Below are positions 25,781-34,872 of a DNA stretch of 64,000 bases, piece after piece. This stretch comes from Sphingomonas canadensis (lineage in GTDB: Bacteria > Pseudomonadota > Alphaproteobacteria > Sphingomonadales > Sphingomonadaceae), in assembly GCF_026013525.1 (NCBI RefSeq), contig NZ_JAPDRA010000006.1:62001-126000 (forward strand). Reading direction: 5' to 3'. Made by a program: the position numbers and the translations under genes. A model generated the notes under the pieces. That model worked only from the letters and a program-made list of their open reading frames with translations, was not told the DNA's origin and did not search any database. The first letter of the stretch is position 1; each line of letters begins with the position of its first letter.

Positions 25781-26572
25781 ATGGCGACAGAGCTAGACAG
25801 CAGCCCCGAGGGCATGGCCGAGCGGCTGCGCACTGCCTATGCCGGCGCGGCGGTGGCGCCGTTGCGCGACGGGCTGGAGCCAGGCGATGGCGCGGGCGCC
25901 TATCGCGTGCAGGATATCAACACCCGCTTCTGGACCGGCCAGGGCCGCCGCATCGTCGGCCGCAAGATCGGGCTGACCGCCAAGGCCGTGCAGGCGCAGC
26001 TTGGCGTCGACCAGCCGGACTACGGCGTGTTGTTCGGCGACATGGAGATCCCCGATGGTGGCGTGCTTCCCGCCGCCTCCGTGTTGCAACCCAAGGCGGA
26101 GGCGGAGGTGGCGCTGATCCTCAACGCCGATATCACCGCGCCGGACGCTGGACGGGCAGAAGTCGCCGCGGCCACCGAATGCGCGGTCGCCGCGATCGAG
26201 ATCGTCGACAGCCGCATCGCCGACTGGAAAATCAGCTTTGCCGATACGGTGGCGGACAACGGCTCCTCCGCCTTCTTCGTGCTGGGCAGCGAACGCCATG
26301 GGCTGGAAGGACTGGACCTTTACACCTGCGGCATGGCGCTGGAGCGCAACGGCGAACTGGTCTCGCTGGGGGCCGGCGCCGCATGCCTGGGCCATCCGCT
26401 GGAGGCCGCGGCGTGGCTCGCCCGCGTGATGGTGGCGAACGGCACCCCGCTGCGCGCGGGCGACATCGTGCTCACGGGCGCGCTTGGCCCGATGGTCGCC
26501 ATCGCCCCCGGCGACAGGCTGACCGCCGCGATCGGCGGACTGGGAAGCGTTTCCTTTTCGGTGGGGGCCTGA
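25781..26572 (+). CDS. 2-keto-4-pentenoate hydratase (MhpD/HsaE type)
   Basis: 263-aa enzyme adding water to 2-hydroxy-2,4-dienoates to give 4-hydroxy-2-oxo acids, cytoplasmic. Seen: RIVGRKIGLTAKAVQAQLGVDQPDYGVLF-type region (Lys and Gly-rich, highly conserved), PKAEAEVAL with metal-binding Glu residues, and EIVDSRIADWK. The C-terminus GDIVLTGALGPM is also conserved. GAGGAGAG precedes the ATG. First gene of a three-gene operon with acylating aldehyde dehydrogenase (3-base gap) and aldolase, the classic lower meta-cleavage pathway. Confidence 0.9.
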   Translation: MATELDSSPEGMAERLRTAYAGAAVAPLRDGLEPGDGAGAYRVQDINTRFWTGQGRRIVGRKIGLTAKAVQAQLGVDQPDYGVLFGDMEIPDGGVLPAASVLQPKAEAEVALILNADITAPDAGRAEVAAATECAVAAIEIVDSRIADWKISFADTVADNGSSAFFVLGSERHGLEGLDLYTCGMALERNGELVSLGAGAACLGHPLEAAAWLARVMVANGTPLRAGDIVLTGALGPMVAIAPGDRLTAAIGGLGSVSFSVGA

Positions 26573-26575
26573 GCG

Positions 26576-27514
26576 ATGCGGAAGGTAAAGGCCGCGATCA
26601 TCGGATCGGGCAACATCGGCACCGATCTGATGATCAAGATCATGCGAAACTCGGAGCGGCTGGAGATGGCCGCATTGGCGGGCATCGATCCGGCGTCGGA
26701 CGGGCTGGCGCGGGCCGCGCGCATGGGGGTCGCCACCACCCATGAGGGGATCGATGGGCTCCAGAAGCTCGACGTCTGGCCGGACATCGGCATCGTGTTC
26801 GACGCGACCTCCGCGGGGGCGCACCGGCGGCACAGCGAGGTGACGACCGGCGCGGGCAAGGTGATGATCGATCTGACCCCGGCGGCGATCGGCCCCTATG
26901 TGATACCGGTCGTCAACGGCGACGCGCATATCGACGCGCCCAACCTCAACATGGTGACCTGCGGCGGACAGGCGACGATCCCGATCGTCGCGGCGGTCTC
27001 ATCGGTCGCCACCGTCCATTATGCGGAGATCGTCGCCTCCATCGCGTCAAAGTCGGCCGGGCCGGGCACGCGCGCCAACATCGACGAGTTCACCGAGACG
27101 ACCAGCACCGCGATCGAGCGGGTCGGCGGCGCCGCCCGGGGCAAGGCGATCATCATCCTGAACCCCGCCGAGCCGCCGATGATCATGCGCGACACGGTGT
27201 TCACGCTTTCCAGCGGCGCCGACGAGGCCTGCATCGAACAGGCGATCGTAGAGATGGTGGCGCGGGTGAACGCCTATGTCCCCGGATACCGGCTGAAGCA
27301 GCGCGTGCAGTTCGAGCGCTTCGGATCGAACAACCCGGTCCGTATACCGGGCCTGGGCAGTTTCGAGGGGATCAAGACAAGCGTGTTCCTGGAGGTGGAG
27401 GGCGCGGCCCATTATCTGCCGGCCTATGCCGGCAACCTGGACATCATGACCTCCGCAGGCCTCGCCACGGCCGAGCGGATCGCCGCGCGGCGGCTGGAAA
27501 GGGAGGCTGCGTGA
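26576..27514 (+). CDS. acetaldehyde/propanal dehydrogenase (acylating)
   Basis: 312-aa NAD- and CoA-dependent dehydrogenase (MhpF/DmpF/HsaG type) that converts the aldehyde released by the aldolase into acyl-CoA within a channelling complex. Seen: Rossmann start [17 protein letters not shown], catalytic Cys in [12 protein letters not shown], and [17 protein letters not shown], a hallmark segment. Its stop overlaps the ATG of the aldolase gene (TGATG), as expected for subunits of one complex. Confidence 0.95.
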   Translation: MRKVKAAIIGSGNIGTDLMIKIMRNSERLEMAALAGIDPASDGLARAARMGVATTHEGIDGLQKLDVWPDIGIVFDATSAGAHRRHSEVTTGAGKVMIDLTPAAIGPYVIPVVNGDAHIDAPNLNMVTCGGQATIPIVAAVSSVATVHYAEIVASIASKSAGPGTRANIDEFTETTSTAIERVGGAARGKAIIILNPAEPPMIMRDTVFTLSSGADEACIEQAIVEMVARVNAYVPGYRLKQRVQFERFGSNNPVRIPGLGSFEGIKTSVFLEVEGAAHYLPAYAGNLDIMTSAGLATAERIAARRLEREAA

Positions 27515-28542
27515 TGCCCGTCGATCCCGCCGTGGACAAGCTGTACATTCAGGACGTGACGCTGCGTGACGGCATGCACGCCATCCGCCACCAATATGGC
27601 ATCGATCATGTCCGTGCGATCGCCCGCGCGCTGGACGATGCGGGCGTGGACGCCATCGAGATCGCCCATGGCGACGGGCTTAACGGATCGTCCTTCAACT
27701 ATGGTTTCGGCGCGCAGACCGACTGGGCATGGATCGAGGCGGTGGCCGACGCCGTGGAACGGGCGGTGGTCACCACGCTGCTGTTGCCCGGGATCGGCAC
27801 GGTCCACGACCTGAAGCAGGCCTATGCGCTGGGCGTCCGCTCGGTGCGCATCGCCACCCATTGCACCGAGGCGGATGTCGCCAGGCAGCATATCGAGGCG
27901 GCCCGCAACCTGGGCATGGATACCGTCGGCTTCCTGATGATGAGCCACATGATCGAGCCGGACGAACTGGCGCGGCAGGCGAAGCTGATGGAGAGCTATG
28001 GCGCCACCTGCATCTATGTCACCGACAGCGGCGGCGCGCTGGACATGGACGGGTATCGCGCGCGCTTCGAAGCCTATGACCGCGTGCTGAAGCCCGAAAC
28101 CCAGCGCGGCGTGCATGCCCACCACAATCTGTCGCTGGGCGTCGCCAACAGCCTGGTCGCGGTGCAATCGGGCGCGATCCGGGTCGACGCCTCGCTGGCC
28201 GGGATGGGCGCGGGCGCCGGAAACGCGCCGCTGGAGGTGTTCGTCGCCGCCGCCGCGCGCAAGGGCTGGAACCACGGCTGTGACCTGTTCAAGCTCATGG
28301 ACGCGGCGGAAGAGCTGATCCGGCCGCTCCAGGACCGCCCCGTGCGCGTGGACCGCGAGACGCTGAGCCTGGGCTATGCCGGGGTCTATTCCAGCTTCCT
28401 GCGCCACGCGGAAAAGGCGAGCGCCGACTATGGCGTGGATACGCGGGCGATCCTGGTGGAGCTGGGCCGCCGCCGGATGGTGGGCGGACAGGAGGACATG
28501 ATCGTCGATGTCGCACTGGACATGATCGGCGCGCGCGGCTGA
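27514..28542 (+). CDS. 4-hydroxy-2-oxovalerate aldolase
   Basis: 342-aa class II aldolase (MhpE/DmpG/HsaF type) cleaving 4-hydroxy-2-oxo acids to pyruvate and an aldehyde, with Mn2+. Seen: DRE-TIM signature [14 protein letters not shown], metal-binding [13 protein letters not shown], and the C-terminal DmpG communication domain with [18 protein letters not shown], which passes the aldehyde to the dehydrogenase. ATG 27514 is used (GGGAGG eight bases upstream); an adjacent GTG at 27511 is in frame. Confidence 0.95.
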   Translation: MPVDPAVDKLYIQDVTLRDGMHAIRHQYGIDHVRAIARALDDAGVDAIEIAHGDGLNGSSFNYGFGAQTDWAWIEAVADAVERAVVTTLLLPGIGTVHDLKQAYALGVRSVRIATHCTEADVARQHIEAARNLGMDTVGFLMMSHMIEPDELARQAKLMESYGATCIYVTDSGGALDMDGYRARFEAYDRVLKPETQRGVHAHHNLSLGVANSLVAVQSGAIRVDASLAGMGAGAGNAPLEVFVAAAARKGWNHGCDLFKLMDAAEELIRPLQDRPVRVDRETLSLGYAGVYSSFLRHAEKASADYGVDTRAILVELGRRRMVGGQEDMIVDVALDMIGARG

Positions 28543-28582
28543 ACGGAGGGCGCGGGCGCCGCTCCACCCGGCCCCGCCTCCC

Positions 28583-29572
28583 TCAGATCGTGAACTGCTC
28601 GAAGGTCGCGGGGTGGAACAGCTCCTCGATCGTCACCCGGCGCGATGACAGCCCCTGCCGGTGATGCTGGGCCAGGAAATCGTCCAGCACATGGCGGTTC
28701 CCATCGATGCCATAGGTCCAGAAATCGCGGCCCATCAGCGCCATGTCGTGGTGCAGACGCTCGTCGGCGAACGGCATGGTGATCTTGCACGCGGAGGTTT
28801 CGAGCAGCCGTTCCAGGCACAGATTCTTTGCCTCCGCAAACGCCTTGAACACCGCGCCCGGCAGCCACGGATGCGCCTCCGCGATGGTGCGGCGAACGCC
28901 CAGGATGTGCATGATCGGGAAGATCTCGCGGCGTCGGTAATAGGCGATCGCCTCCGCCATCGGATCGTCGAACAGCCAGCCGATATTCTCCGATGCGCCG
29001 CCGCGGATATCCGGCGCGCGCGGGGCGATGTAGCCGTCGATCTCCCCCTCCGCCAACAGCGCGGAGATGGTCTTGCCCGGCGGCGCGTCGATCAGCCGGA
29101 TCGACGGCGGCAGGTCCAGCGCGATCTTCTCCGGCCGGTCGGCGTCGGAAATGCCGCCGCGCACCCAGGTGATCTCTTCCGGCGCAACGCCATAGTCCTG
29201 CTCCAGGAAGGCGCGGATCCATACCATCGCGGTGAGCTGATATTCGGGCAGGCCCACCTTCTTGCCGCGCAGGTCCCCGGGCCGTTTGATCCGGTCCTTG
29301 CGGACATAGAAGGCGGAGTGCCGGAACATGCGCGACAGGAACACCGGGACGCCGACATAGGGCAGCGTGCCGTTTGCGGTCTTCACCACCGACGAGGAGA
29401 GCGACAGCTCGCAGATGTCGAACTCCGCGTTGCGGAACGCGCGGAAGAATATCTCCTCGGGCGAAAGCTGCATGAAGACGGGGTCCACACCGTCGATCCG
29501 GACATCGCCGTCGAACAGGGGGCGGCAGCGATCATAGTTGCCGACGGCGACGGAGAGTTGCAGCTTGCTCAC
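28583..29572 (-). CDS. 4,5-dihydroxyphthalate decarboxylase-like protein
   Basis: 329-aa protein of the periplasmic-binding-fold family that includes Pht5-type 4,5-dihydroxyphthalate decarboxylases. Seen: SVAVGNYDRCRPLFDG at the start, FDICELSLSS, and PVFLSRMFRHSAFYVR, all typical of that group; no signal peptide, so cytoplasmic. GTG 29572 is chosen because GAAGGA lies upstream. Last gene of a minus operon beginning with the extradiol dioxygenase; 11 bases after the FAH gene. Likely decarboxylates a dihydroxylated aromatic carboxylate. Family members also act on unrelated substrates, so the exact reaction is unproven. Confidence 0.75.
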   Translation of the reverse strand: MSKLQLSVAVGNYDRCRPLFDGDVRIDGVDPVFMQLSPEEIFFRAFRNAEFDICELSLSSSVVKTANGTLPYVGVPVFLSRMFRHSAFYVRKDRIKRPGDLRGKKVGLPEYQLTAMVWIRAFLEQDYGVAPEEITWVRGGISDADRPEKIALDLPPSIRLIDAPPGKTISALLAEGEIDGYIAPRAPDIRGGASENIGWLFDDPMAEAIAYYRRREIFPIMHILGVRRTIAEAHPWLPGAVFKAFAEAKNLCLERLLETSACKITMPFADERLHHDMALMGRDFWTYGIDGNRHVLDDFLAQHHRQGLSSRRVTIEELFHPATFEQFTI

Positions 29573-29583
29573 GCGGGAATCCT

Positions 29584-30456
29584 TCAGCCGGCGTATTCGG
29601 GATGGATGGCGACGGTCATCTCCGCGATGTCCTGGATAGCGCAGGAGATGACGTCGCCGGGGAGTACCGGCCCCACGCCTTCGCACGTGCCGGTCATGAT
29701 GATGTCGCCCGGATGGAGCGTATAGAAGCGCGAGGCATAGGCGATCTGTTCTGCCAGCTTCATGATCATGCGGCTGGTGTTGGAGGCCTGGCGCGGCTCG
29801 CCGTTGACGTGCAGGTGGAAATCCAGCGCCTCGGGATCGGCGATCTCGTCGCGGGTCACCAGCCAGGGGCCAAGCACCGCATAGCCGTCCCCCGACTTGC
29901 GCAGGCTCCGGTCCTCCGGCCCGCGCACCACCATGTCGAGCGCTATGGCATATCCCGCAATCACCGACATGGCGTCTTCGGCCGCGATGTTGCTCGCGGT
30001 CCGGCCGATCACCACGCCCAGCTCCATCTCATGATCGTTGCGCCGATCGGGGAAGCGCAGTCGAATGCCCTCCCCGGGCCCCACCAGCGCGCTTACCGCC
30101 TTCAGGAAAAAACCCTGCTGCTCGATCGATCCGCGAAAGCGGTCCGAGAAGGTGGCCACATCGCCCTCCGCCTCGACGACATGCTCGTGGTAGTTCACCG
30201 GCACGCCGATGATCTTGGTAGGATGCTGGACCGGCGAGAGGAACCGGGCCTTCGCCACGGGCTTCGCCGGCGCGGACGGCAGCGCCGCCGCGATCGCCGG
30301 CCGCAGCACGTCCAGGTTCGCGATCAGCGGATCGCCACGCATCGCCATCCACGGCCGCTCGCGCGGGGGCAGCGCGCCCAGCGCCGGGCTCACGTCGTAC
30401 ACCAGGCCGTCCTGCACCAGGCCAAGACGGCCTTCATCGAAAAGGGCAATTCGCAT
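29584..30456 (-). CDS. fumarylacetoacetate hydrolase family protein
   Basis: 290-aa cytoplasmic hydrolase/isomerase of the FAH superfamily. Seen: KIIGVPVNYHEHVVEAE (substrate loop), the metal triad Glu in NDHEMELGVVIGR with Asp in IALDMVVRGPEDR, and MTGTCEGVGPVLPGD. These are the features of acylpyruvate/fumarylpyruvate hydrolases. The gentisate-type dioxygenase gene directly upstream in the operon makes hydrolysis or isomerisation of a maleyl-/fumarylpyruvate-like product the best guess. ATG 30456 follows AGGACAG. Confidence 0.85.
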   Translation of the reverse strand: MRIALFDEGRLGLVQDGLVYDVSPALGALPPRERPWMAMRGDPLIANLDVLRPAIAAALPSAPAKPVAKARFLSPVQHPTKIIGVPVNYHEHVVEAEGDVATFSDRFRGSIEQQGFFLKAVSALVGPGEGIRLRFPDRRNDHEMELGVVIGRTASNIAAEDAMSVIAGYAIALDMVVRGPEDRSLRKSGDGYAVLGPWLVTRDEIADPEALDFHLHVNGEPRQASNTSRMIMKLAEQIAYASRFYTLHPGDIIMTGTCEGVGPVLPGDVISCAIQDIAEMTVAIHPEYAG

Positions 30457-30478
30457 CGGCTGTCCTATCAGGTCGCGA

Positions 30479-31486
30479 TCAGGCGGGGACTTCTTCGAGC
30501 AGCCCGAGGCGATCGAGCACGTCCCGGTCGGAAAGCATGAAGAGCTGGGCGCCGCCGCCGGTCGCCATATGGCTGGCGGCATTGCCGCGGGGGATGATGA
30601 AGAAGTCCTTCTGGCGCCATTCCAGCGCCTTGCCGCCGATCTGGGACCGCCCCTCCCCCGCCACCACCACGCAGGCGATGCTGGCGTTGCTGCGCACCCC
30701 GGCCGTCGGCCGCCCGGCCTCCAGCGCGGTCAGCGTGCAATCGAGGAAGGGCTGCGCCTGTCCGCCAGTGAGCGGATTGGAGTAGCGTATCGTGCGGGAC
30801 CCGTCGGCTGCCGCAGGTGCGGCCGCGATCGCCCGGCAAGCATCGGCATAGGCATAGCGGAAGACCGGCGCATGCGCGCCCCCCGCGCCGATCTCCACCG
30901 GCACGAAACCGGCGGCCGCGAACGCCGCGTCGGGGACGGCCGGCGCCTGATCCACCACCGGCCCCGGCTGGAACCGCGCGGTGCCGAGATAACTGTGCAG
31001 CGGCACATCCAGCACGTCGAGCCACAGCACCGGCGCGTCGCCGTCATGGCGATGTTCGTGCCAGCACCAGGCAGGAGTCAGGATCAGGTCGCCATATTCC
31101 ATCGGGCATGGCTTGCCGTTGACCAGCGTCTGCGCGCCGCTGCCTTCCAGCACGAAGCGCAGCGCGCCCATCGAATGGCGATGCGGCCGCGCTGTTTCCC
31201 CCGGGAGCAGGCACTGGACGCAGCACAGCATCGTGCCGACGGTATATTCGTCCTCCGCCGAACGCGCGTAGGGCGTAAGATACTGCAACACCCGCCGTTC
31301 GACGACTTCGGGCGAGGTCTCGGCGAACGCATGCTCCAGCAGTGGCCGGGTCTTCGCCCATTGCCACAGATGCGCCTCCTGCGGCGGAGGCGGCGGCCGG
31401 TGGGCCGTGGGGCTGAGCCACAGCGGCGCCAGATGATGCGCGTTCCAAGCCGCCAGCACCTCCCGGCGGATAGCGTCGGATGTCAT
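30479..31486 (-). CDS. gentisate 1,2-dioxygenase-like bicupin
   Basis: 335-aa bicupin ring-cleavage dioxygenase related to gentisate and 1-hydroxy-2-naphthoate dioxygenases. Seen: the first cupin with PHRHSMGALRFVLEG and WHEHRHDG supplying iron-ligand His residues, then a second cupin with VVVAGEGRSQIGG and DFFIIPRGNAASHMATG. Fe(II) enzymes of this group open rings between a hydroxyl and a carboxyl carbon. Start ATG 31486 follows GGGGGA; the frame stays open upstream without function. It sits between FAH and the HsaA-like monooxygenase, in the same operon as an extradiol enzyme, so two ring-opening chemistries are encoded together. Confidence 0.8.
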   Translation of the reverse strand: MTSDAIRREVLAAWNAHHLAPLWLSPTAHRPPPPPQEAHLWQWAKTRPLLEHAFAETSPEVVERRVLQYLTPYARSAEDEYTVGTMLCCVQCLLPGETARPHRHSMGALRFVLEGSGAQTLVNGKPCPMEYGDLILTPAWCWHEHRHDGDAPVLWLDVLDVPLHSYLGTARFQPGPVVDQAPAVPDAAFAAAGFVPVEIGAGGAHAPVFRYAYADACRAIAAAPAAADGSRTIRYSNPLTGGQAQPFLDCTLTALEAGRPTAGVRSNASIACVVVAGEGRSQIGGKALEWRQKDFFIIPRGNAASHMATGGGAQLFMLSDRDVLDRLGLLEEVPA

Positions 31487-31532
31487 GGCCGATCCCCCTG
31501 ATGCAAACGTTCGCGTGCCAAGGTGCGGGGCC

Positions 31533-32756
31533 TCAGACGATGATGCCGGGCGGGATCGGTTTGCCGAACAGGAAGCTCGCCTGCGCCGCATAGACCGGCT
31601 GATCGACGTTGCAGGCGTGGCACATCGCCGTGGACATGTCGCGATAGAAGCGCTGGATCGGGTTCGAGTTGCGCGCGACGTTGCCGCCGACGTTGGAGAA
31701 GACGCTGTGCGCCGCTTCCGCCGCGCGACGCACGGCGCGCACCTGGTTGCGGCGCGCCTCATGCTGCATCTCCAGCGTCACATGGCCGCCCGAAAGCGCA
31801 ACGTCATAGGCGCGGCGCATGTCGTCCAGCAGGTGCAGGCGCGATGCCGCGATATCCGCCAGCGCCGCCCCCAGCGCCGCCATCTGATAGGGATTGTCGA
31901 TCGACTTGATCCCGCCCCGGTTCACCCGGTTCTCGGAATATTCGCGGAAGCGCCGCACGACGCCCTCGGCCAGTCCGATCGTCGCGGCGGATATCACGCC
32001 GGGGAACACGAAATCGAATGGCATCTCATAGAGCCGCGAGTTCGGCCGGTTCTCGCGGTAATAGCCGCGCTCGTTGAGCTTCCTGACGTTGATCACGCGA
32101 TAGTCGGGAACGAACACGTCGACCGCCTCGACATCCTTGGACCCCGTCCCACGCAGGCCCATCGTATCCCAGCTATCCTGATGGATCACATAGTCGCTGC
32201 GCGGCATGACAAAGTGGTTGACCTCAACGAACTCGCCGGGACGCGATCCGTCCGCCGCCTCGGCGAGCCCGCCGACCACTACCCAGTCGCACCAGTCGGT
32301 GCCCGAAGAGAAGGGCCAACGGCCGGTGAACCGCCAGCCGCCCTCGACCCGCTTCGCCCGGCCGAGCATGGCATAGGGCGACGCGGTCCAGGTATCGACA
32401 TTGGCGCCCCATACCTCCTCCTGAAGCCGCGGATCGGCCTGGGCGAACTCGAACGAATGGACCCCGACCACGCCCGAGCACCAGCCGGCCGAGGGCGCCT
32501 CGGCGCAGATATCCATGATCAGGCGCGCGAACTCGGCCGGGTCACCCTCGATTCCGCCGTGATCGCGCGGCTGAAACACGCGGACGATGCCGCTGTCGCG
32601 CAGCAGCTCGTACACCGCGGGTGTCAACTGCCCCATCTCGTCGCACGCGCCCGCCTGTTCGGCCAGCGCGGGCAGGACCGCATCGATCCGCGCGCGTACC
32701 TCCTCGAACGTGGAGGGACGCTTGATATCCGTCCCGCCGATCTTCGTGAGTTCCAT
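31533..32756 (-). CDS. flavin-dependent monooxygenase, acyl-CoA-dehydrogenase fold (HsaA-like)
   Basis: 407-aa oxygenase component of a two-component flavin hydroxylase. The acyl-CoA-dehydrogenase fold is seen with AGWCSGVVGVHSFEFAQ, RWPFSSGTDWCDWVVVGG and DTMGLRGTGSKDVE, which are typical of the HsaA/HpaH/Pig hydroxylases rather than true acyl-CoA dehydrogenases. No catalytic Glu of the dehydrogenases is evident. These enzymes hydroxylate phenols ortho, making a catechol for an extradiol dioxygenase. Its reductase partner is encoded by the previous gene in the operon. ATG 32756 follows GGAGA. Confidence 0.85.
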   Translation of the reverse strand: MELTKIGGTDIKRPSTFEEVRARIDAVLPALAEQAGACDEMGQLTPAVYELLRDSGIVRVFQPRDHGGIEGDPAEFARLIMDICAEAPSAGWCSGVVGVHSFEFAQADPRLQEEVWGANVDTWTASPYAMLGRAKRVEGGWRFTGRWPFSSGTDWCDWVVVGGLAEAADGSRPGEFVEVNHFVMPRSDYVIHQDSWDTMGLRGTGSKDVEAVDVFVPDYRVINVRKLNERGYYRENRPNSRLYEMPFDFVFPGVISAATIGLAEGVVRRFREYSENRVNRGGIKSIDNPYQMAALGAALADIAASRLHLLDDMRRAYDVALSGGHVTLEMQHEARRNQVRAVRRAAEAAHSVFSNVGGNVARNSNPIQRFYRDMSTAMCHACNVDQPVYAAQASFLFGKPIPPGIIV

Positions 32757-32805
32757 GACATTCTCCAGATCATTCCGCGCGGGCGGCCGTGCGCCCGCGA
32801 CGGCA

Positions 32806-33321
32806 TCACAAACCAAATCCACCCCGAAAGAAGACCAGCGGCCCGTCATCCGCACGGTCCGGATTCTGCTGCATCGCGCGCGCTTCGACCACGATCAGGC
32901 GGTGATCGCCGATCGCCGCGGCGCGCTCGACCCGCCCCTCGATCCATGCGATCGCCGAGCCCAGGCGCGGCGCGGCGCCACAGCCGGGCGTCCAGTTGCC
33001 GCATTGGAAGCGCGCCTCCACGTTGCGGCCGAATTCGCGGCAATAGCCCTCCTGATCCGCTGCCAGCACGTTGATCGACAGCCACCCGGAGGCGAGCAGC
33101 CGGGGCAACGTGCGCGACCCATTGTCGACGAACAGCCCTACCAGCGGCGGATCGAGCGAGATCGACACCAGGGAACCGATCACCACGCCGAACGGACCCT
33201 CCGCGTCCATCCCCGCGACGATCGCGACCGAGGTCGGCACATTGCCCAGCACCCGGCGAAACAGGTCGCCGGGGATGCGATCCGCATCGCAAGGGGCTGC
33301 TGCCTGCGCGAGCGCGGACAC
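32806..33321 (-). CDS. flavin reductase (HsaB/HpaC-like)
   Basis: 171-aa NAD(P)H:flavin oxidoreductase that supplies reduced flavin to the adjacent hydroxylase. Seen: RRVLGNVPTSVAIVAGMDAEGPFGVVIGSLVSISLDPPLVGLFVD, the standard opening of the family, with the flavin-binding S/T-rich stretch, and a conserved HRLIVVEA near the end. GTG 33321 lies two bases after the stop of the extradiol dioxygenase gene. Pairing with the 31533-32756 product is inferred from gene order and family knowledge. Confidence 0.85.
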   Translation of the reverse strand: MSALAQAAAPCDADRIPGDLFRRVLGNVPTSVAIVAGMDAEGPFGVVIGSLVSISLDPPLVGLFVDNGSRTLPRLLASGWLSINVLAADQEGYCREFGRNVEARFQCGNWTPGCGAAPRLGSAIAWIEGRVERAAAIGDHRLIVVEARAMQQNPDRADDGPLVFFRGGFGL

Positions 33322-33325
33322 GCGA

Positions 33326-34216
33326 TCAGCGCTCGACGATCATCGCGGGCGGCAGATCGGGGCGCAGTTCATGGTGCCCCCAGATCGACGTTCGCGAATA
33401 GGATTTCGGCTCCCACAGATCATCGATCGCGACCCCGCCCACCCCATATTCGATGCGCAACACCGAGGGGGAGAAGAGATAGGCCGAAACCATCCGGTCG
33501 TTGGTGTGGCAGCCGATCGACTTGCTGACCGGAAAGCCGCGCTCGCCGCAAAGATCGACCGCGATACCGACATCGTCGAGCGCGTTGACCTCCAGCATCA
33601 GGTGGTGCGCGCCGGATATGCCCGGCCCGGGCGATCCGATCGCCAGCGAATGATGCCGCCCGTTGCAATGATAGAAGAGCAGCTCGCGGCTGCCGTCGAC
33701 GATACGGTCCGATATGTTGAACCCCATCGCTTCGCGATAAAAGCGGTCGCAGACGGCGAGATCGGGCACCAGCAGGACGATGTGGCCCATCCCCTGATCA
33801 CCCGTGCGAAAGCCGCTCATGGGGCGGCCCGGCTGGAATGTGGCGGGCGACAGGAACTGGCCCCAGGTCAGCTCTTGCCGGAAGCCCGCGGGATCGGTGA
33901 ACCAGTAATAGCCGGCGACACACCGTGCGCGCGCCTCGCCGGGTGTGGCGCGGGTGAGCGGGAGCCCCGCAGCCTCGATCCGCTTGCCCAGCGCGGCCGC
34001 GGCATCCTCGTCCGCCAGCGTCCAGCCGATATAGGCGATGTCGTTGCGCTCGCCGGGATGCACCCACAGGCGGCATTCCGCATCGTCCATGCGGAAGCGA
34101 AGCGCACCATCCTCACCGCGCTCGATGGCCTGCAGGCCCAGAATACCGGCGCCGAACGCCGCCCATTCGGCCGCCGCAGGGGTGCCCAAACCAAGATAGG
34201 CCATGGACCGAATCAT
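33326..34216 (-). CDS. extradiol catechol dioxygenase (BphC/HsaC type)
   Basis: 296-aa two-domain type I extradiol dioxygenase that cleaves a catechol next to its hydroxyls using Fe(II). Seen: MIRSMAYLGLGT (BphC-like N-terminus); C-terminal catalytic VOC domain with His in GMGHIVLLVPD, His in GAHHLMLEV and Glu in LRIEYG as the 2-His-1-carboxylate set; and YHCNGRHHSLA with second-sphere His residues. First gene of the minus operon running to 28583. With the flavin monooxygenase upstream in function and the hydrolase at 45.8 kb it completes a meta-cleavage route. Confidence 0.9.
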   Translation of the reverse strand: MIRSMAYLGLGTPAAAEWAAFGAGILGLQAIERGEDGALRFRMDDAECRLWVHPGERNDIAYIGWTLADEDAAAALGKRIEAAGLPLTRATPGEARARCVAGYYWFTDPAGFRQELTWGQFLSPATFQPGRPMSGFRTGDQGMGHIVLLVPDLAVCDRFYREAMGFNISDRIVDGSRELLFYHCNGRHHSLAIGSPGPGISGAHHLMLEVNALDDVGIAVDLCGERGFPVSKSIGCHTNDRMVSAYLFSPSVLRIEYGVGGVAIDDLWEPKSYSRTSIWGHHELRPDLPPAMIVER

Positions 34217-34249
34217 GTTCTCTAACCCCTCCGCCTGATTCGTTTATTA

Positions 34250-34259
34250 ACTCTAGAGT
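34250..34259. promoter_or_regulatory. palindrome ACTCTAGAGT upstream of the extradiol operon
   Basis: Perfect 10-bp palindrome 34 bp upstream of the extradiol dioxygenase start, inside the AT-richer patch that should hold its promoter. Possible regulator site; too short to be sure. Confidence 0.3.
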
Positions 34260-34333
34260 CGCCATTCTACAAGTGGTCAAAAACGGCTCTTTGGCAATAT
34301 GCTAGATGCTGGCAGGTCATGGTTGGCAAAGGA

Positions 34334-34358
34334 CCGCGCCGGCGTTGTTCCGGCGCGG
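34334..34358 (-). terminator. hairpin after the envelope operon
   Basis: Perfect 9-bp stem CCGCGCCGG/CCGGCGCGG with a 7-base loop, five bases after the lipoprotein stop. On the minus strand it is followed by TCCTTTG, a weak U-tract. It separates the envelope operon from the ring-cleavage operon. Confidence 0.55.
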
Positions 34359-34363
34359 CAGGA

Positions 34364-34684
34364 TCATTGTGTGGCGGGCGGAATCGCCCCCTGAACCCGC
34401 GTCAGGACCGGATCATCCGGGAAGGCGTCCTTCAGAATCTTCTGGCACACGCGGGTCTTTGCCGAGGGATCCGCGGCGACGATCGCGCGGATGTCGTCGA
34501 ACCTGACACCCTCAGCCTTCTGCCGCTCCGCCGGGGGCTTTCCCAGGCCGGCGTTGTAATAATAATCCCAGTACATCGCGCACCGGCTTTCCGCCGGCAG
34601 CTCGCCCTTCTGACAGGCGGCGAGCGCCAGCGGCAGCACCGCCAGGAGCGGCAGCCCCGCGACCGCGGACAGCCGCGGCATCAT
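34364..34684 (-). CDS. small lipoprotein
   Basis: 106-aa protein with a lipoprotein signal: a hydrophobic stretch ending LALAAC, so Cys about residue 24 would be lipidated and the rest face the periplasm. The mature part is short (about 82 aa), with two more Cys residues that could form a disulfide and a Tyr-rich YWDYYYN segment. I recognise no family. ATG 34684 overlaps the stop of the 63-aa membrane protein gene (ATGA). Last gene of a five-gene envelope operon, followed by a hairpin terminator. Confidence 0.6.
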   Translation of the reverse strand: MMPRLSAVAGLPLLAVLPLALAACQKGELPAESRCAMYWDYYYNAGLGKPPAERQKAEGVRFDDIRAIVAADPSAKTRVCQKILKDAFPDDPVLTRVQGAIPPATQ

Positions 34685-34872
34685 CGCCCGCCGCCCCGTT
34701 TCGCGCTCCACATGTAGAAGGCGAAGCCGGCCCAGGCGAAGCTGAGCGAGAAGATGTCATAGTCGCGTAGCGGCCGGTAGATCGCATAGCCGAGACCGGT
34801 CGAGCCGACGAACACCGCGAGGGTGAGGATCACGCACGCGCCGATGGCGATCATCTCGTTCCTGCCGATCAT
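34681..34872 (-). CDS. 63-aa membrane protein
   Basis: Small protein with two predicted helices (about residues 6-30 and 41-57) and a basic tail AKRGGGR. Its ATG overlaps the stop of DoxX-like copy 3 (ATGA) and its stop overlaps the ATG of the lipoprotein, so three genes are translationally chained. That coupling is the main evidence that it is real. No known family recognised; it may be a small subunit of a membrane complex with the DoxX-like proteins. Confidence 0.55.
   Translation of the reverse strand: MIGRNEMIAIGACVILTLAVFVGSTGLGYAIYRPLRDYDIFSLSFAWAGFAFYMWSAKRGGGR

Noticed and set aside
28543..28582. GGAGG...CCTCC pairing between the converging aldolase and decarboxylase genes as a terminator
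   Set aside because: The stem is interrupted and there is no U-tract in either direction; not strong enough to list.
31533..32756. Annotating this gene as an acyl-CoA dehydrogenase
   Set aside because: The fold matches, but the motifs and the adjacent flavin reductase and extradiol dioxygenase genes fit a two-component flavin hydroxylase.
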